The notes beneath the pieces were generated by a model, which was not told where the DNA came from, did no database searches, and saw only the letters and a list, made by a program, of their open reading frames with translations. A DNA stretch of 64,000 bases from an uncultured Alphaproteobacteria bacterium (GTDB lineage Bacteria; Pseudomonadota; Alphaproteobacteria; UBA3830), in assembly GCA_944390765.1 (NCBI GenBank), contig CALXQM010000010.1, forward strand, positions 1 to 64,000, written 5' to 3'. Below, piece after piece: positions 1 through 8,172 of this stretch; the first letter of the stretch is position 1; each line of letters starts with the position of its first letter. The translations under genes and the position numbers were made by a program.

Positions 1-188
1 TGTCAAGTCTACCCCATACACAAGAATTGTATTTTCAATCTGTTATTATTTTTACTCCTAAAGTTGGATTGTTTTCCGAAACACCACCTAAATAGCCTTG
101 TTATTACAGTTTTTTAGCGTCCTTATGGGAACTTTTCTCTTCATTACGAGGAGCATCCTTCCTTTGTCATTACAATGAATCCTTTTTT

Positions 189-226
189 GCGTCATTGCGA
201 GGAGCAAAGCGAGGTGGCAATCTATA
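189..226 (+). repeat. Dispersed palindromic repeat, subtype A
   Basis: The copy runs from CGTCATTGC to GGCAATCTAT. The end arms ATTGC and GCAAT are perfectly complementary. The core carries two changes from the commonest subtype A core. Confidence 0.85.
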
Positions 227-261
227 TATGATACAAATAGTAGCCTATGAAAGTATGTAAA

Positions 262-297
262 ATAGATTCACGCTCGTTGCCCTCGCTCAGAATGACG
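262..297 (-). repeat. Dispersed palindromic repeat, subtype B (damaged arm)
   Basis: Read on the minus strand it begins CGTCATTCTGAGCG and ends in GAATCTAT. Two bases of the right arm are missing compared with other B copies, so the terminal pairing is incomplete. Confidence 0.75.
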
Positions 298-624
298 AAA
301 ATGAGGAATGCTCTAATTCAGAATGACGAAATTGTAGAGGATTTATATCCATCGGAATGACGCGAAGGTAAAGAGTGTCTTCGCTCAAAATGATATAGTA
401 AAAAGAATATTTAATAATATTAGAAAGCTTTCTGTTATAGTAGTATTCTTTACGAAATGCCAATAAAGCCATAAAGTTATATGATAATATAAATGCTTCT
501 ATTTAAAATAGTGTAAAATAAAAATTACCTCAAATATAGAGAACATTTTCTACAAAAAAAATTTTTAATTCTAAAAATAATACTTTCGTTTCATAATAAG
601 TTCATTTTTAATAAATATCCCAAA

Positions 625-652
625 CTAACACTTCTATTATTAGAAGTGTTAG
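625..652 (-). terminator. Perfect 12-bp stem-loop after the 669-1703 gene
   Basis: CTAACACTTCTA and TAGAAGTGTTAG form a 12-bp stem with a 4-base loop, lying 17 bases past the stop codon of the leftward gene. No strong T-run follows on the minus strand, so it may be a terminator or only an RNA-stabilising hairpin. Confidence 0.5.
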
Positions 653-668
653 CTAACAGAGGATAATA

Positions 669-1703
669 TTATTTAATAAGCTTTAAAAGTGTTGAAATAT
701 TGCCTATCAATGTTTTTAATACTCGGTTAAATTGGGCATCATTTTGAGTATTAATTAAGTTATTTATTGTTTTATAAATATTACCAATTCTTGATCTATA
801 TTGATTTACATGCATTCCAGTCAATAATTTCAAATTAAAATTATCTATTCCTTGTTTTAATTCGGATATTTTTTGTTCTTTAGGAGCAGATGCATCTTGT
901 AATACGTTAAGTAATTTAGTCGCTGCTTCTTTATCGAAGTTTTTCTTTTCAATCTTAGTATTATTTGGGGAAGTATTCTGTTCCTTACTTAAACGATCTG
1001 CTACAATTGCATTTACCCTATTGACATATTTTTGAGCATTTTGCTGTAAATTCAATTTCATATTTTGTAATCTTAATTTTTGATTCCCGGATTGAGTGGA
1101 ATTTCCAAGAGAATTTATAAGATTGTCAATACGTTGTTTTATTCCATCTATAGAACCTTGAATATTTTTTGCTTCTGCAGTTAATATACCTGTTTTTTGA
1201 TTATTTTTTTTCATTAAAGCTTCAGCTTGTTCATTTGTATCAGAGATTTGGTCATCTATTTGAGCTATTTGATCTTCTATATCCGTAGATGGATCAGTGA
1301 TTTCTGCTTGTTGTTTTATTTCAGAAGAATTTTGAATATTAGGCATTTCATTACTAGCAGATTTTCTTAATGCGTTTTGTAATTGTATAATAGTCTGATG
1401 ATTTTCTAATTTTTGTTGTTCGAATTGCCTTTCGAGTTGACTGAATTTTTCATTTAGTTCACTGATTTGTTTTTTTATTTGTTCAGATTCATCAGACGAT
1501 GCATTATCTTCTTTATTCGCTTCCCCTTCTTGCGCTACCTGTTGTACAAAACTACGCAAGTCATTTATTAAACTTTTCTCTATTGGAGATTCCATATTTA
1601 AAGAAGACTCCGATGTTGTTTCTTGATTTGAACCCGTTGTTAAGTCTCCAAATATATTAAAACAAAATAAACTGATTAATGATAATCCAATTATTTTTTT
1701 CAT
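669..1703 (-). CDS. Secreted coiled-coil protein of unknown function
   Basis: This 344-residue protein is not recognised as a known family. It starts with a clear signal peptide (MKKIIGLSLISLFCFNIFG) followed by a Ser/Glu/Gln-rich stretch. Residues ~75-110 (EQIKKQISELNEKFSQLERQ) and ~140-200 look like heptad coiled coil. The C-terminal third (LLNVLQDASAPKEQKISEL onward) is predicted helical and ends in LLKLIK. It has no cysteine pattern, catalytic motif or membrane segment after the signal. It is followed by a 12-bp stem-loop and preceded, 63 bases upstream on the same strand, by another secreted orphan. A periplasmic or exported structural or effector-type role is possible, but that is inference only. 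Confidence 0.75.
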   Translation of the reverse strand: MKKIIGLSLISLFCFNIFGDLTTGSNQETTSESSLNMESPIEKSLINDLRSFVQQVAQEGEANKEDNASSDESEQIKKQISELNEKFSQLERQFEQQKLENHQTIIQLQNALRKSASNEMPNIQNSSEIKQQAEITDPSTDIEDQIAQIDDQISDTNEQAEALMKKNNQKTGILTAEAKNIQGSIDGIKQRIDNLINSLGNSTQSGNQKLRLQNMKLNLQQNAQKYVNRVNAIVADRLSKEQNTSPNNTKIEKKNFDKEAATKLLNVLQDASAPKEQKISELKQGIDNFNLKLLTGMHVNQYRSRIGNIYKTINNLINTQNDAQFNRVLKTLIGNISTLLKLIK

Positions 1704-1766
1704 GTCCTTATTTCCTCTAATTATTTTTGCTTATTATATACTTTTTCTTTATTAATTAATTATTAA

Positions 1767-2642
1767 TTATGCACTTTTATTTTCATTTTTATAGTTATGT
1801 GAAGTATATATTTTTCGATAATGTTCTAACTCTTCTCTAAATTTGTTGTTTAGAGGAATATTTTTTTCTAATAATGAGATAGATGAACTAAATTTATTGT
1901 TTTGATTAAAAATATCATTCTCATTAATGACTATATTAGATTTTTCAAGATTTACATTAATTTTAGGATCATTTATAGCTAATAATTCATTATTAGTTTT
2001 ATTATTTGAAGCTTGTTCATACATCCATGAATTATCCTCTTGTTTTTCTATAGATTCTGATCTTTTCATTGGTTTTCTAATTCTACTTTTTTTTCTAAAA
2101 GTTTTTTTATTATTAAATTGTGAGCGATTTTGAAATCTTTCATTGTTATTGAATGTCTCGTTATTTTCATAGTTATTATTCATCTTTTCTTGAGAAAAAT
2201 TACTCATTTTATTATTACGATTCGTTCTTTTCCTTAAATTCTTTCTACTATTTTTTAAATATCTATAATTTTGATTATTTTTATCAGATATAAAGTTGTT
2301 ATTTTCATTATTATTCATTTCATATTGTTTAAAATTGTTTCTTTGATTTCTGGATGATGATCTTTTTCTAAATTTTCTTTTTCTGGATTTATTATAATTT
2401 TGAAAATTTTTATTGTTATTAAATTCTGAGTTATTTTCTTCATTATACATTATAGAATCACTAGTTTCCATTTGATTCATTCTGTTTCGTTTTGTTTTAA
2501 TTTGATTTTTATTTTGTCTCATATTTTTTAATGTATTTTTCCCTTGAAAATACTCAGTCCTATTATTTGCTAGAACTAAGCTATCACGGTTAAATAACAT
2601 ACAACTATAAAATACCGCTGTAAATAATACCAATTTTTTCAT
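1767..2642 (-). CDS. Secreted Asn/Lys/Arg-rich low-complexity protein
   Basis: The protein has 291 residues and no recognised family. An N-terminal hydrophobic signal (residues ~1-25, ending SLVLANN) is followed by a disordered, extremely Asn-, Lys- and Arg-rich body. The body contains three imperfect repeats, each an Asn/Glu-rich half followed by a strongly basic half: RKRKFRKRSSSRNQR near residue 90, RKNLRKRTNRNN near 135 and KKTFRKKSRIRKPMKR near 180. The C-terminal 80 residues are less repetitive (NDPKINVNLEKSNIVINEND). The basic blocks could bind nucleic acid, acidic polymers or membranes, and some resemble nuclear-localisation-like clusters, which is speculation. The frame is intact for nearly 900 bases despite its composition, which supports coding. 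The overlapping plus-strand frame at 1927-2133 is a shadow. Confidence 0.7.
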   Translation of the reverse strand: MKKLVLFTAVFYSCMLFNRDSLVLANNRTEYFQGKNTLKNMRQNKNQIKTKRNRMNQMETSDSIMYNEENNSEFNNNKNFQNYNKSRKRKFRKRSSSRNQRNNFKQYEMNNNENNNFISDKNNQNYRYLKNSRKNLRKRTNRNNKMSNFSQEKMNNNYENNETFNNNERFQNRSQFNNKKTFRKKSRIRKPMKRSESIEKQEDNSWMYEQASNNKTNNELLAINDPKINVNLEKSNIVINENDIFNQNNKFSSSISLLEKNIPLNNKFREELEHYRKIYTSHNYKNENKSA

Positions 2643-2841
2643 TTCATACTCCGTAACCTACCATTATTCATTTATATCAGTAAAGCAGTTAATTTTTGGT
2701 TTATGAATAGAAATATTTATTTAAATTGATTCATTATAAAATTATTGAAATAAATATTTTACATTACTATTTCGCAAATTAATCTTTTTTTTACTTTTTT
2801 ATGAAATACTTATAACTAAGATGGAGATTATGGAGAAAAAA

Positions 2842-4062
2842 ATGAAAAAAGTGATACTTCTTTCTACCTTAACTACTATGGTTTTTTATGTGAATGAAGG
2901 TATATGTTTGTTAGATAAGATTAAACAGAGTGCCACATTTCAAAAAATTTCAAATTCCGCAGTTGGACAAGCAGTAAAAAATATCGCACAAAATTCTCTA
3001 GCTGTACAAGCGTTAAAAACTGTAGTAACAAATAAGGTCAACCAAATGGTTCAAGCAAATATTTTAAGTTTAACTCAATCATTAACAGGAATAAGTAATG
3101 GATTAATACAAATAAAAAATAGTCTATCTACTAGTTTAGCAGGACAAATAATTACAACAATACCTGGTACGAATCAAACAACAGTTGTACAGACGCCTAT
3201 AACTTCATCTAATACTACACAGATAACAACAGGACAAGTGACAACTCAGTATGACCAATATTTAACAAATATAAATCAATCAATAAACAATATAAGAACA
3301 GTTATAAATACAGCTATACAACAAGGAACTGCTGATTTTAATTCACTTTTAACTCGAGTTAAGGGCATAATGAATTACATACAAACAATAGAATTAAATT
3401 ATCAACAATTACAAACATTATTACCTTCTCAAACTCTTGAATCAATATCTTCATATATAAAAGGTTTGTCAACAATTAAAAATATAATAACATATGTTGA
3501 TACTATCTATACTAGTTGTGTTAATATGAAAACACAATATGATACATATACACAGCAATTGATTACTCAAATGCCTGCAGATCAACAAGCTGGAGCTTTG
3601 GCTGTAAAACAAGCTATAGATAATGATATAAACATTATAATGAATACTTCTCAGATGGTATTACAATCTTTCGTCTTTTCACAAAGTATTGATAGTAACA
3701 CACTGGCAAGTATAAAGACAAATTTCCAAACTGCACTAGCTGATTTACAAACAAGGCTGGGTAATGATGCCCAATTTGGTACTAGTGTTCAACAATTATC
3801 TATTTTTGGACAAAATATGTTGTCTAGTTTAGTTCAAAATGCAGATGAAGCATTAGCAAATAAAATTATGAGTTATTCATCTAGTAATCAAACAGGACAA
3901 CAAAATAATGTATCGACTGGTTTAACTAATTACAATAATCAAACAGGAGTAATTACGCCGGCAGTAAATAATACAGTTATATCAACAACTGCTGTACCTG
4001 CTGCTACATCCAATCCCGCATCCCCTGTATCAACATCGACAAATACTAGAGGAAGAAGGTAA
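2842..4062 (+). CDS. Secreted Gln/Thr-rich helical protein of unknown function
   Basis: I do not recognise this 406-residue protein. I chose the start MKKVILLSTLTTMVFYVNEG because it gives a normal signal peptide; the frame extends seven codons further to 2821. After the signal, residues ~20-60 read as an amphipathic helix (KIKQSATFQKISNSAVGQAV). A long helical region rich in Gln, Thr, Asn and Ile follows, and a Ser/Thr/Pro-rich tail ends NTRGRR. Only one cysteine lies beyond the signal region. It is the third secreted orphan in a row and is divergent from the two at 669-2642, so the three may share a promoter region (2643-2841). A surface or secreted fibrous role is plausible but unproven. 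Confidence 0.75.
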   Translation: MKKVILLSTLTTMVFYVNEGICLLDKIKQSATFQKISNSAVGQAVKNIAQNSLAVQALKTVVTNKVNQMVQANILSLTQSLTGISNGLIQIKNSLSTSLAGQIITTIPGTNQTTVVQTPITSSNTTQITTGQVTTQYDQYLTNINQSINNIRTVINTAIQQGTADFNSLLTRVKGIMNYIQTIELNYQQLQTLLPSQTLESISSYIKGLSTIKNIITYVDTIYTSCVNMKTQYDTYTQQLITQMPADQQAGALAVKQAIDNDINIIMNTSQMVLQSFVFSQSIDSNTLASIKTNFQTALADLQTRLGNDAQFGTSVQQLSIFGQNMLSSLVQNADEALANKIMSYSSSNQTGQQNNVSTGLTNYNNQTGVITPAVNNTVISTTAVPAATSNPASPVSTSTNTRGRR

Positions 4063-4788
4063 AAATCTATTTGGAGAAGAAAATAAGATATTGAAAACTA
4101 TTCATAAATATTTTGTATTTACCAAAATAGTTTAATAGTTAAGTATAATTGGCAATAGTCATAATTAATTAACTACAGATTAACTTATTATGTGTTATTA
4201 GATAAAAAAACAAGACAAATTTTTTTTTAAAAACAATTAAAAAATTTGGTAAAAGCTGAAATTTATGATAGCTCGATAAGATATCGAGTTATTGAATTTT
4301 TTGAAAAAATTGAATTTTGATATCTTCGAAAAAAAAGAAAACATATTGGGACACAAACTCAACGGAGTTAAAATCATTGTTTGGATGTTCAATCGTGAGC
4401 ATAGTATCAAAGAAGTTAAAATATATGTCCGAAAGAGGGGGCATTATTACTGAGAAAGCATTGCGCAAAATGGAATACAGGGATACTATGGATTATTTGT
4501 TGAAACCAAATTTTGAACAGATGAAAATCTAAGTACATTGGAAACTAAGATATCTGATAATGGAACCAAGTTTCTAAAAAGAAGCCATTTTATTAATATT
4601 ATCCAATTAAATTAGTTGATTAAATGTTGTAAATTTGGTTTTGATTTCTGAAAGTCAGTCATATACTTTATTGGTAAAAAAAATATGAGATATATTAACT
4701 AAACTACAACTTAATAATATCGACCAATATAATAGAAAATTAGTTTAGATAAAACAGTTATTAAATGAAGTTTAATTTAATATGTGCT
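4063..4788. other. Intergenic region, no supported gene
   Basis: This is AT-rich sequence between a secreted orphan and the DUF4143 ATPase. A stem-loop lies at 4272-4288. A 71-codon frame with a TTG start (4317-4532) follows, but it has no recognisable family and no clear ribosome-binding site. None of the palindromic repeats common elsewhere are present. Confidence 0.5.
4272..4304 (+). terminator. Possible rho-independent terminator
   Basis: CTCGATA and TATCGAG form a perfect 7-bp stem with a 3-base loop, followed by TTATTGAATTTTTT. It lies about 210 bases beyond the stop of the 2842-4062 gene, so the assignment to that gene is uncertain. Confidence 0.4.
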
Positions 4789-6027
4789 TTATATGCCAAG
4801 TATTAAAGTTGGTAGGCATATTAAATTTTCACTAAAAAATATGATATTTTCTCCCGAATAAAGAATTATCATTATTACCTCACGATCTTGTGCAATGTTG
4901 TTATGAAACCATTCCATATGCCTAAAATCAGACTTTGAAACTACTGATCCAGATTTTACTTCTATACATGCTATTTTCCCATCTTCTGATTCGATTATGA
5001 AGTCGATTTCGCGATTTTCTCGATCTCGATAATGATATATTTCTGCACCGTACAGTTCACATTGGACAACTAATTCATGAAAAACTAAAGTTTCGACGAT
5101 TTTCCCAGAACGATCAGAATCGAGGAGAACCTCTTCAAAATTCCAATTGAGTAATGCGGCCATTAGTCCGGTGTCAGATGCAAAAAGCTTATCTTTTCTG
5201 CCAACCCTGTTGTAATCGGTTTTGCACCAAGCAGGTACTCTTTCAAATAAATATAAAGATTCGAGAACATTTAAATAAGAATCAAAAGTTGCACGACTGA
5301 TTGATAATTTTCCGCACAAATCTGGAATATCAATAAATTTACTAGACCATGCCATTAAAATTTTCACCATTTCCTTCAAAGTAGAAGTTCGTCTAATGTT
5401 AACAATATCGCTTAAATCTTTATAAATCAGCGTATTAACATAATCGCGAAACCAATCTTTACGATCTCTAGCATTTTTTAATAACAATGGCTCTGGATAT
5501 CCTCCATTAAAGGCTAATTGCAGAATTTTTCTTTTGTCACATCCCGAAATGCGGGTAGGGAAATTTCGATTAAAAATTATTTGTAAAAAATTAGGAGGAT
5601 TTCCGTTAATTTCTCCCATAACTAGAGTGCGCAAATGCAAATTTTTTATACGTCCGGCTAAGCTTTCGGAAGCTTGAGGTAGATGACGAATATCTGCAGA
5701 ACCTGTAAGCAAAAATTGACCTGCTCGATTATTTTCATCAACAATTTGTTTAATAGATGATAATAATAATGGAGCCTTTTGAATTTCATCGATTATCAAA
5801 GTATCAGCGGAGGTTTGTAAAAATGATTTAGGATCATCGATAGCTGCTTGTAATAACGTCAGATCATCTAAAGTGCGATAGATGATATTATATTCTGATT
5901 GTTGATTTAAAAACTGTCTTGCTAAAGTGGTTTTACCACATTGTCTAGCTCCTAATATTGAAATAACTCTCCGGCTCTCTAACGCTTGATTTAAACTATC
6001 AATACACCATCTTTTATAGCTATTCAT
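4789..6027 (-). CDS. AAA-family ATPase with DUF4143 C-terminal domain
   Basis: This 413-residue protein belongs to the AAA_14/DUF4143 ATPases. The P-loop GARQCGKTTLAR is near residue 25, Walker B LIIDEIQKAP near residue 80, and a sensor-like LLTGSADIRHLP near 112. The C-terminal half carries the DUF4143 region, including REIDFIIE and CIEVKSG, which resembles a PD-(D/E)XK-type core. I chose ATG at 6027 over an upstream frame extension to 6102. The extension would translate the iterated element at 6038-6132, and MNSYKRWCID matches the usual family N-terminus. Family functions are poorly known; they are often mobile or accessory and possibly regulatory or defence-linked. The gene stands alone. 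Confidence 0.85.
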   Translation of the reverse strand: MNSYKRWCIDSLNQALESRRVISILGARQCGKTTLARQFLNQQSEYNIIYRTLDDLTLLQAAIDDPKSFLQTSADTLIIDEIQKAPLLLSSIKQIVDENNRAGQFLLTGSADIRHLPQASESLAGRIKNLHLRTLVMGEINGNPPNFLQIIFNRNFPTRISGCDKRKILQLAFNGGYPEPLLLKNARDRKDWFRDYVNTLIYKDLSDIVNIRRTSTLKEMVKILMAWSSKFIDIPDLCGKLSISRATFDSYLNVLESLYLFERVPAWCKTDYNRVGRKDKLFASDTGLMAALLNWNFEEVLLDSDRSGKIVETLVFHELVVQCELYGAEIYHYRDRENREIDFIIESEDGKIACIEVKSGSVVSKSDFRHMEWFHNNIAQDREVIMIILYSGENIIFFSENLICLPTLILGI

Positions 6028-6037
6028 TATCTTTTTC

Positions 6038-6132
6038 AAATTCCGCAAAAATACAAGTTTATATACCGCGAAAATGATACTATAAATTCCGCAAAAATAC
6101 AAGTTTATATACCGCGAAAATGATACTATAAA
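6038..6132 (-). promoter_or_regulatory. 46-bp tandem duplication made of 23-bp iterated motifs (putative operator)
   Basis: A 46-base unit is present twice without mismatch (6038-6083 and 6084-6129), and the first bases of a third copy follow. Read on the gene's strand, each unit holds TTTTCGCGGTATA and TTTTTGCGGAATT 23 bases apart. The block therefore contains four TTTT(C/T)GCGG boxes at a constant 23-bp pitch. It ends ten bases before the ATG of the DUF4143 ATPase. This placement suggests a promoter/operator bound by a repeating protein, perhaps autoregulation by the ATPase itself, which is inference. Confidence 0.6.
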
Positions 6133-6676
6133 TTCTAGATAAGTTTTATTACGGCTTTATTGAGGAATAAGGCTTTAATTTAATGATATATGCCCATATA
6201 GGCTGATTTAGAAATTTATTTATATAGATACATACGCATTATAAAATATTCATAAATACTTAATTCAATGTATATGTTGTCTTAATTATAGCTATAACAA
6301 GTGGAATAGGTAAATATAAGGACAAATATAGAGGAAATATTAAGTTTGAATATGTTTAAACAAAGCATATATTTTCCTTTACTGATGGATTTAGTCATTG
6401 CTTATGCCTTACCAAATGCAAAGGTTATGATTAATGCCCCTCTCAAGTTGATATGAGCTTTTAACCATGAGAGGAAAACGATATAGAGCATGATTAGAAA
6501 TATGAACTTGATCGAAAGAGGTGTTTTTCGCTCAAAACAGTGAGCTATATATGTTTATTATGAGAGCCTTTTCTTCTATCATGAGATATCTTGCGAAAGT
6601 CGAATTTTTCACTTTACGTCATTCTGAGCGAAACAACTTTCTCATTCATCGTCACTCTTATCGTTCTACACACCTT

Positions 6677-6713
6677 GCGTCATTCTGAGTGAACGAAGTG
6701 AGCGTGAGAATCC
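6677..6713 (+). repeat. Dispersed palindromic repeat, subtype B
   Basis: Runs from GCGTCATTCTGAG to GTGAGAATCC with complementary ATTCT/AGAAT arms. The core is the GAACGAAGTGAGCG variant. Confidence 0.85.
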
Positions 6714-6751
6714 ACGCATTCTCTAGATATTTTTCTGTTTCTGTCCTTTAT

Positions 6752-6785
6752 GGATTGCCACGTCATAAGCTCCTCGCAATGACGC
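6752..6785 (-). repeat. Dispersed palindromic repeat, subtype A
   Basis: On the minus strand it runs from GCGTCATTGCGAGGAGC to GGCAATCC with perfect ATTGC/GCAAT arms. The core differs from the commonest A core. Confidence 0.8.
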
Positions 6786-6833
6786 TAAAGAGAGATGCTT
6801 CTCTTAATGATGAAATAAAGAAATCCTTGTAAT

Positions 6834-6878
6834 GACGAAAAGTAGAAGAAGCCTATATGGCTTAGAGTAATAACGCTA
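6834..6878 (+). repeat. Dispersed TATAT-loop hairpin element
   Basis: AAGCC (6849-6853), TATAT, GGCTT (6859-6863) form a small perfect hairpin. It is flanked by GACGAAAAGTAGAAG on the left and TAATAACGCTA on the right, flanks that recur in the other copies. Confidence 0.65.
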
Positions 6879-6887
6879 AGCATATGG

Positions 6888-6966
6888 ATACAAATATCTT
6901 GCATGACGTTTTAGAGCTTCTAATTATCAGAATCTAAAAAGCCAAGAAAATTACTTTCGCAAAGGA
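6888..6966 (+). repeat. Dispersed ~85-bp element, copy 1
   Basis: Shares ATATCTTGC, TCTAATTATCAGAATCT and TTACTTTCGCAA blocks in the same order with copies at 22040-22126 and, inverted, 39407-39495. Confidence 0.65.
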
Positions 6967-7213
6967 GGTAAATATTGTAAGAATTTTCCAATTTTCCGTC
7001 ATTGCCAGAAATGGAGCGATGTAGTAATTCATTGTGATACATAAAACTTGTATAACGATGTAAGAATGACGAAATAGGTATAATTACAGTAGCATTTCTT
7101 ATAAGCGTCATTGTAAAAGATTTTTTTGTTATCGCAATGAGTATCCTTCCTTAGCGTTATAAGTCTTTGCAATGACATTAGATGGAAATATTTGCGTCAA
7201 ATTGATAAAATAA

Positions 7214-8065
7214 TTAATCATTATATTCAAAAAATCCTTTTTTAGTTTTTCTTCCTAAATATCCTTTTTCTACATATTTTTCTAATAAAGGGCATGGTGA
7301 ATATTTATTATTACCTAATTCTTTTTGTAGGGTTTTTAAAATGGCTAATACTGTATCTAAACCTATTAAATCAGCTAATGATAATGGCCCTATAGGATGA
7401 TTCGCGCCTAATTTCATCGCTTCATCTATTTGTTCCGGAGTAGATATATTTTCATAAAGTACATAAATGGCTTCATTAATCATAGGAATAAGAATTCTGT
7501 TAAGAACAAATCCGGGAGTATTTCTTGAGTATACAGGTACTTTTTTTAAAGTTTTTGTTAAGTTCCAGAAAAAATTGTAAGTTTCATTACTAGTATGTAA
7601 TCCTTTTATTACTTCTACTAAATCCATTAATGGTGGTGGATTCATAAAGTGAAAGCCCAAAAACTTATTAGGGTACGGAAGCATTTGTGCAAGAGAAGTG
7701 ATGGAAAAAGAAGATGTATTTGTTGCAATATATGATTCTTCAGTTATGTACTCAGATAATTTATAAAAAATATTTGCTTTTACATCAAAATTTTCAAACA
7801 CAGATTCTATAAATATATTACAATCTCTTAAAGATGACATGTTAGGACAATAAGTTACTCTTTTCAGAATTGTTTCAGGAAATTCTTTTATTTTCTTTTT
7901 TGAAAATAATTTTTCTAAAGATTTTTCCATTCTTTCTTGTGAAATTTTAAAGATATTAGTAGATAAGTCATGAATATATACATTAAATCCAAATGTTGCA
8001 AAGACTTGAGCAATACCTGTTCCCATTTGTCCTGCACCAATAATTGCTACCGAATTTGTGTTCAT
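7214..8065 (-). CDS. hbd: 3-hydroxyacyl-CoA (3-hydroxybutyryl-CoA) dehydrogenase
   Basis: This 283-residue enzyme oxidises or reduces 3-hydroxyacyl-CoA with NAD(H) in short-chain fatty acid or hydroxybutyrate metabolism. It shows the N-terminal Rossmann motif IIGAGQMGTGIA at residues ~8-19 and the catalytic His in GFHFMNPPPLMDLVEVI near residue 140. The C-terminal dimerisation domain has GFVLNRIL and the family's LGANHPIGPLSLADLIGLD block. Its length matches the stand-alone single-domain enzymes rather than FadB fusions. It sits alone between a repeat-rich gap and the AsmA operon, and no beta-oxidation partner is nearby, so the exact substrate is open. Confidence 0.93.
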   Translation of the reverse strand: MNTNSVAIIGAGQMGTGIAQVFATFGFNVYIHDLSTNIFKISQERMEKSLEKLFSKKKIKEFPETILKRVTYCPNMSSLRDCNIFIESVFENFDVKANIFYKLSEYITEESYIATNTSSFSITSLAQMLPYPNKFLGFHFMNPPPLMDLVEVIKGLHTSNETYNFFWNLTKTLKKVPVYSRNTPGFVLNRILIPMINEAIYVLYENISTPEQIDEAMKLGANHPIGPLSLADLIGLDTVLAILKTLQKELGNNKYSPCPLLEKYVEKGYLGRKTKKGFFEYND

Positions 8066-8172
8066 TATTCTTACTTTATTCTATAAAGTATATTTTATAT
8101 TGTTATTTATTAATAAAATTATAAAAACAAACATAACTGCATTAATTTTTAAATAAATAATTACATGAAGTA

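Larger units (their letters stand above)
1..668. other. Intergenic region with degenerate palindromic repeats
   Basis: No convincing gene is visible here. The first 400 bases are built from intact and decayed copies of the dispersed repeat family described in the findings, with many fragments reading 'cattacgaggagc' or 'cagaatgacg'. An open frame at 287-472 on the minus strand runs through these repeats and is probably not a gene. The right part (480-620) is plain AT-rich sequence, ending in a stem-loop at 625-652. Confidence 0.6.
6133..7213. other. Long intergenic region with repeat mosaic
   Basis: No gene is supported in about 1.1 kb. The left half (to ~6600) is unremarkable AT-rich DNA. 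From ~6610 to 7190 it is a mosaic of intact and decayed copies of the subtype A and B repeats, the TATAT-loop element and the ~85-bp element. The minus-strand frame at 6920-7111 crosses these repeats and is rejected. Confidence 0.6.

Noticed and set aside
287-472. Minus-strand frame through the first repeat cluster
   Set aside because: Its first half is antisense to palindromic repeat DNA and it has no recognisable domain or ribosome-binding site.
4317-4532. 71-codon plus-strand frame
   Set aside because: It starts with TTG, has no clear ribosome-binding site and no recognisable domain, and sits in otherwise non-coding AT-rich DNA.
6920-7111. Minus-strand 63-codon frame
   Set aside because: It crosses the ~85-bp element and decayed palindromic repeats; no coding evidence.
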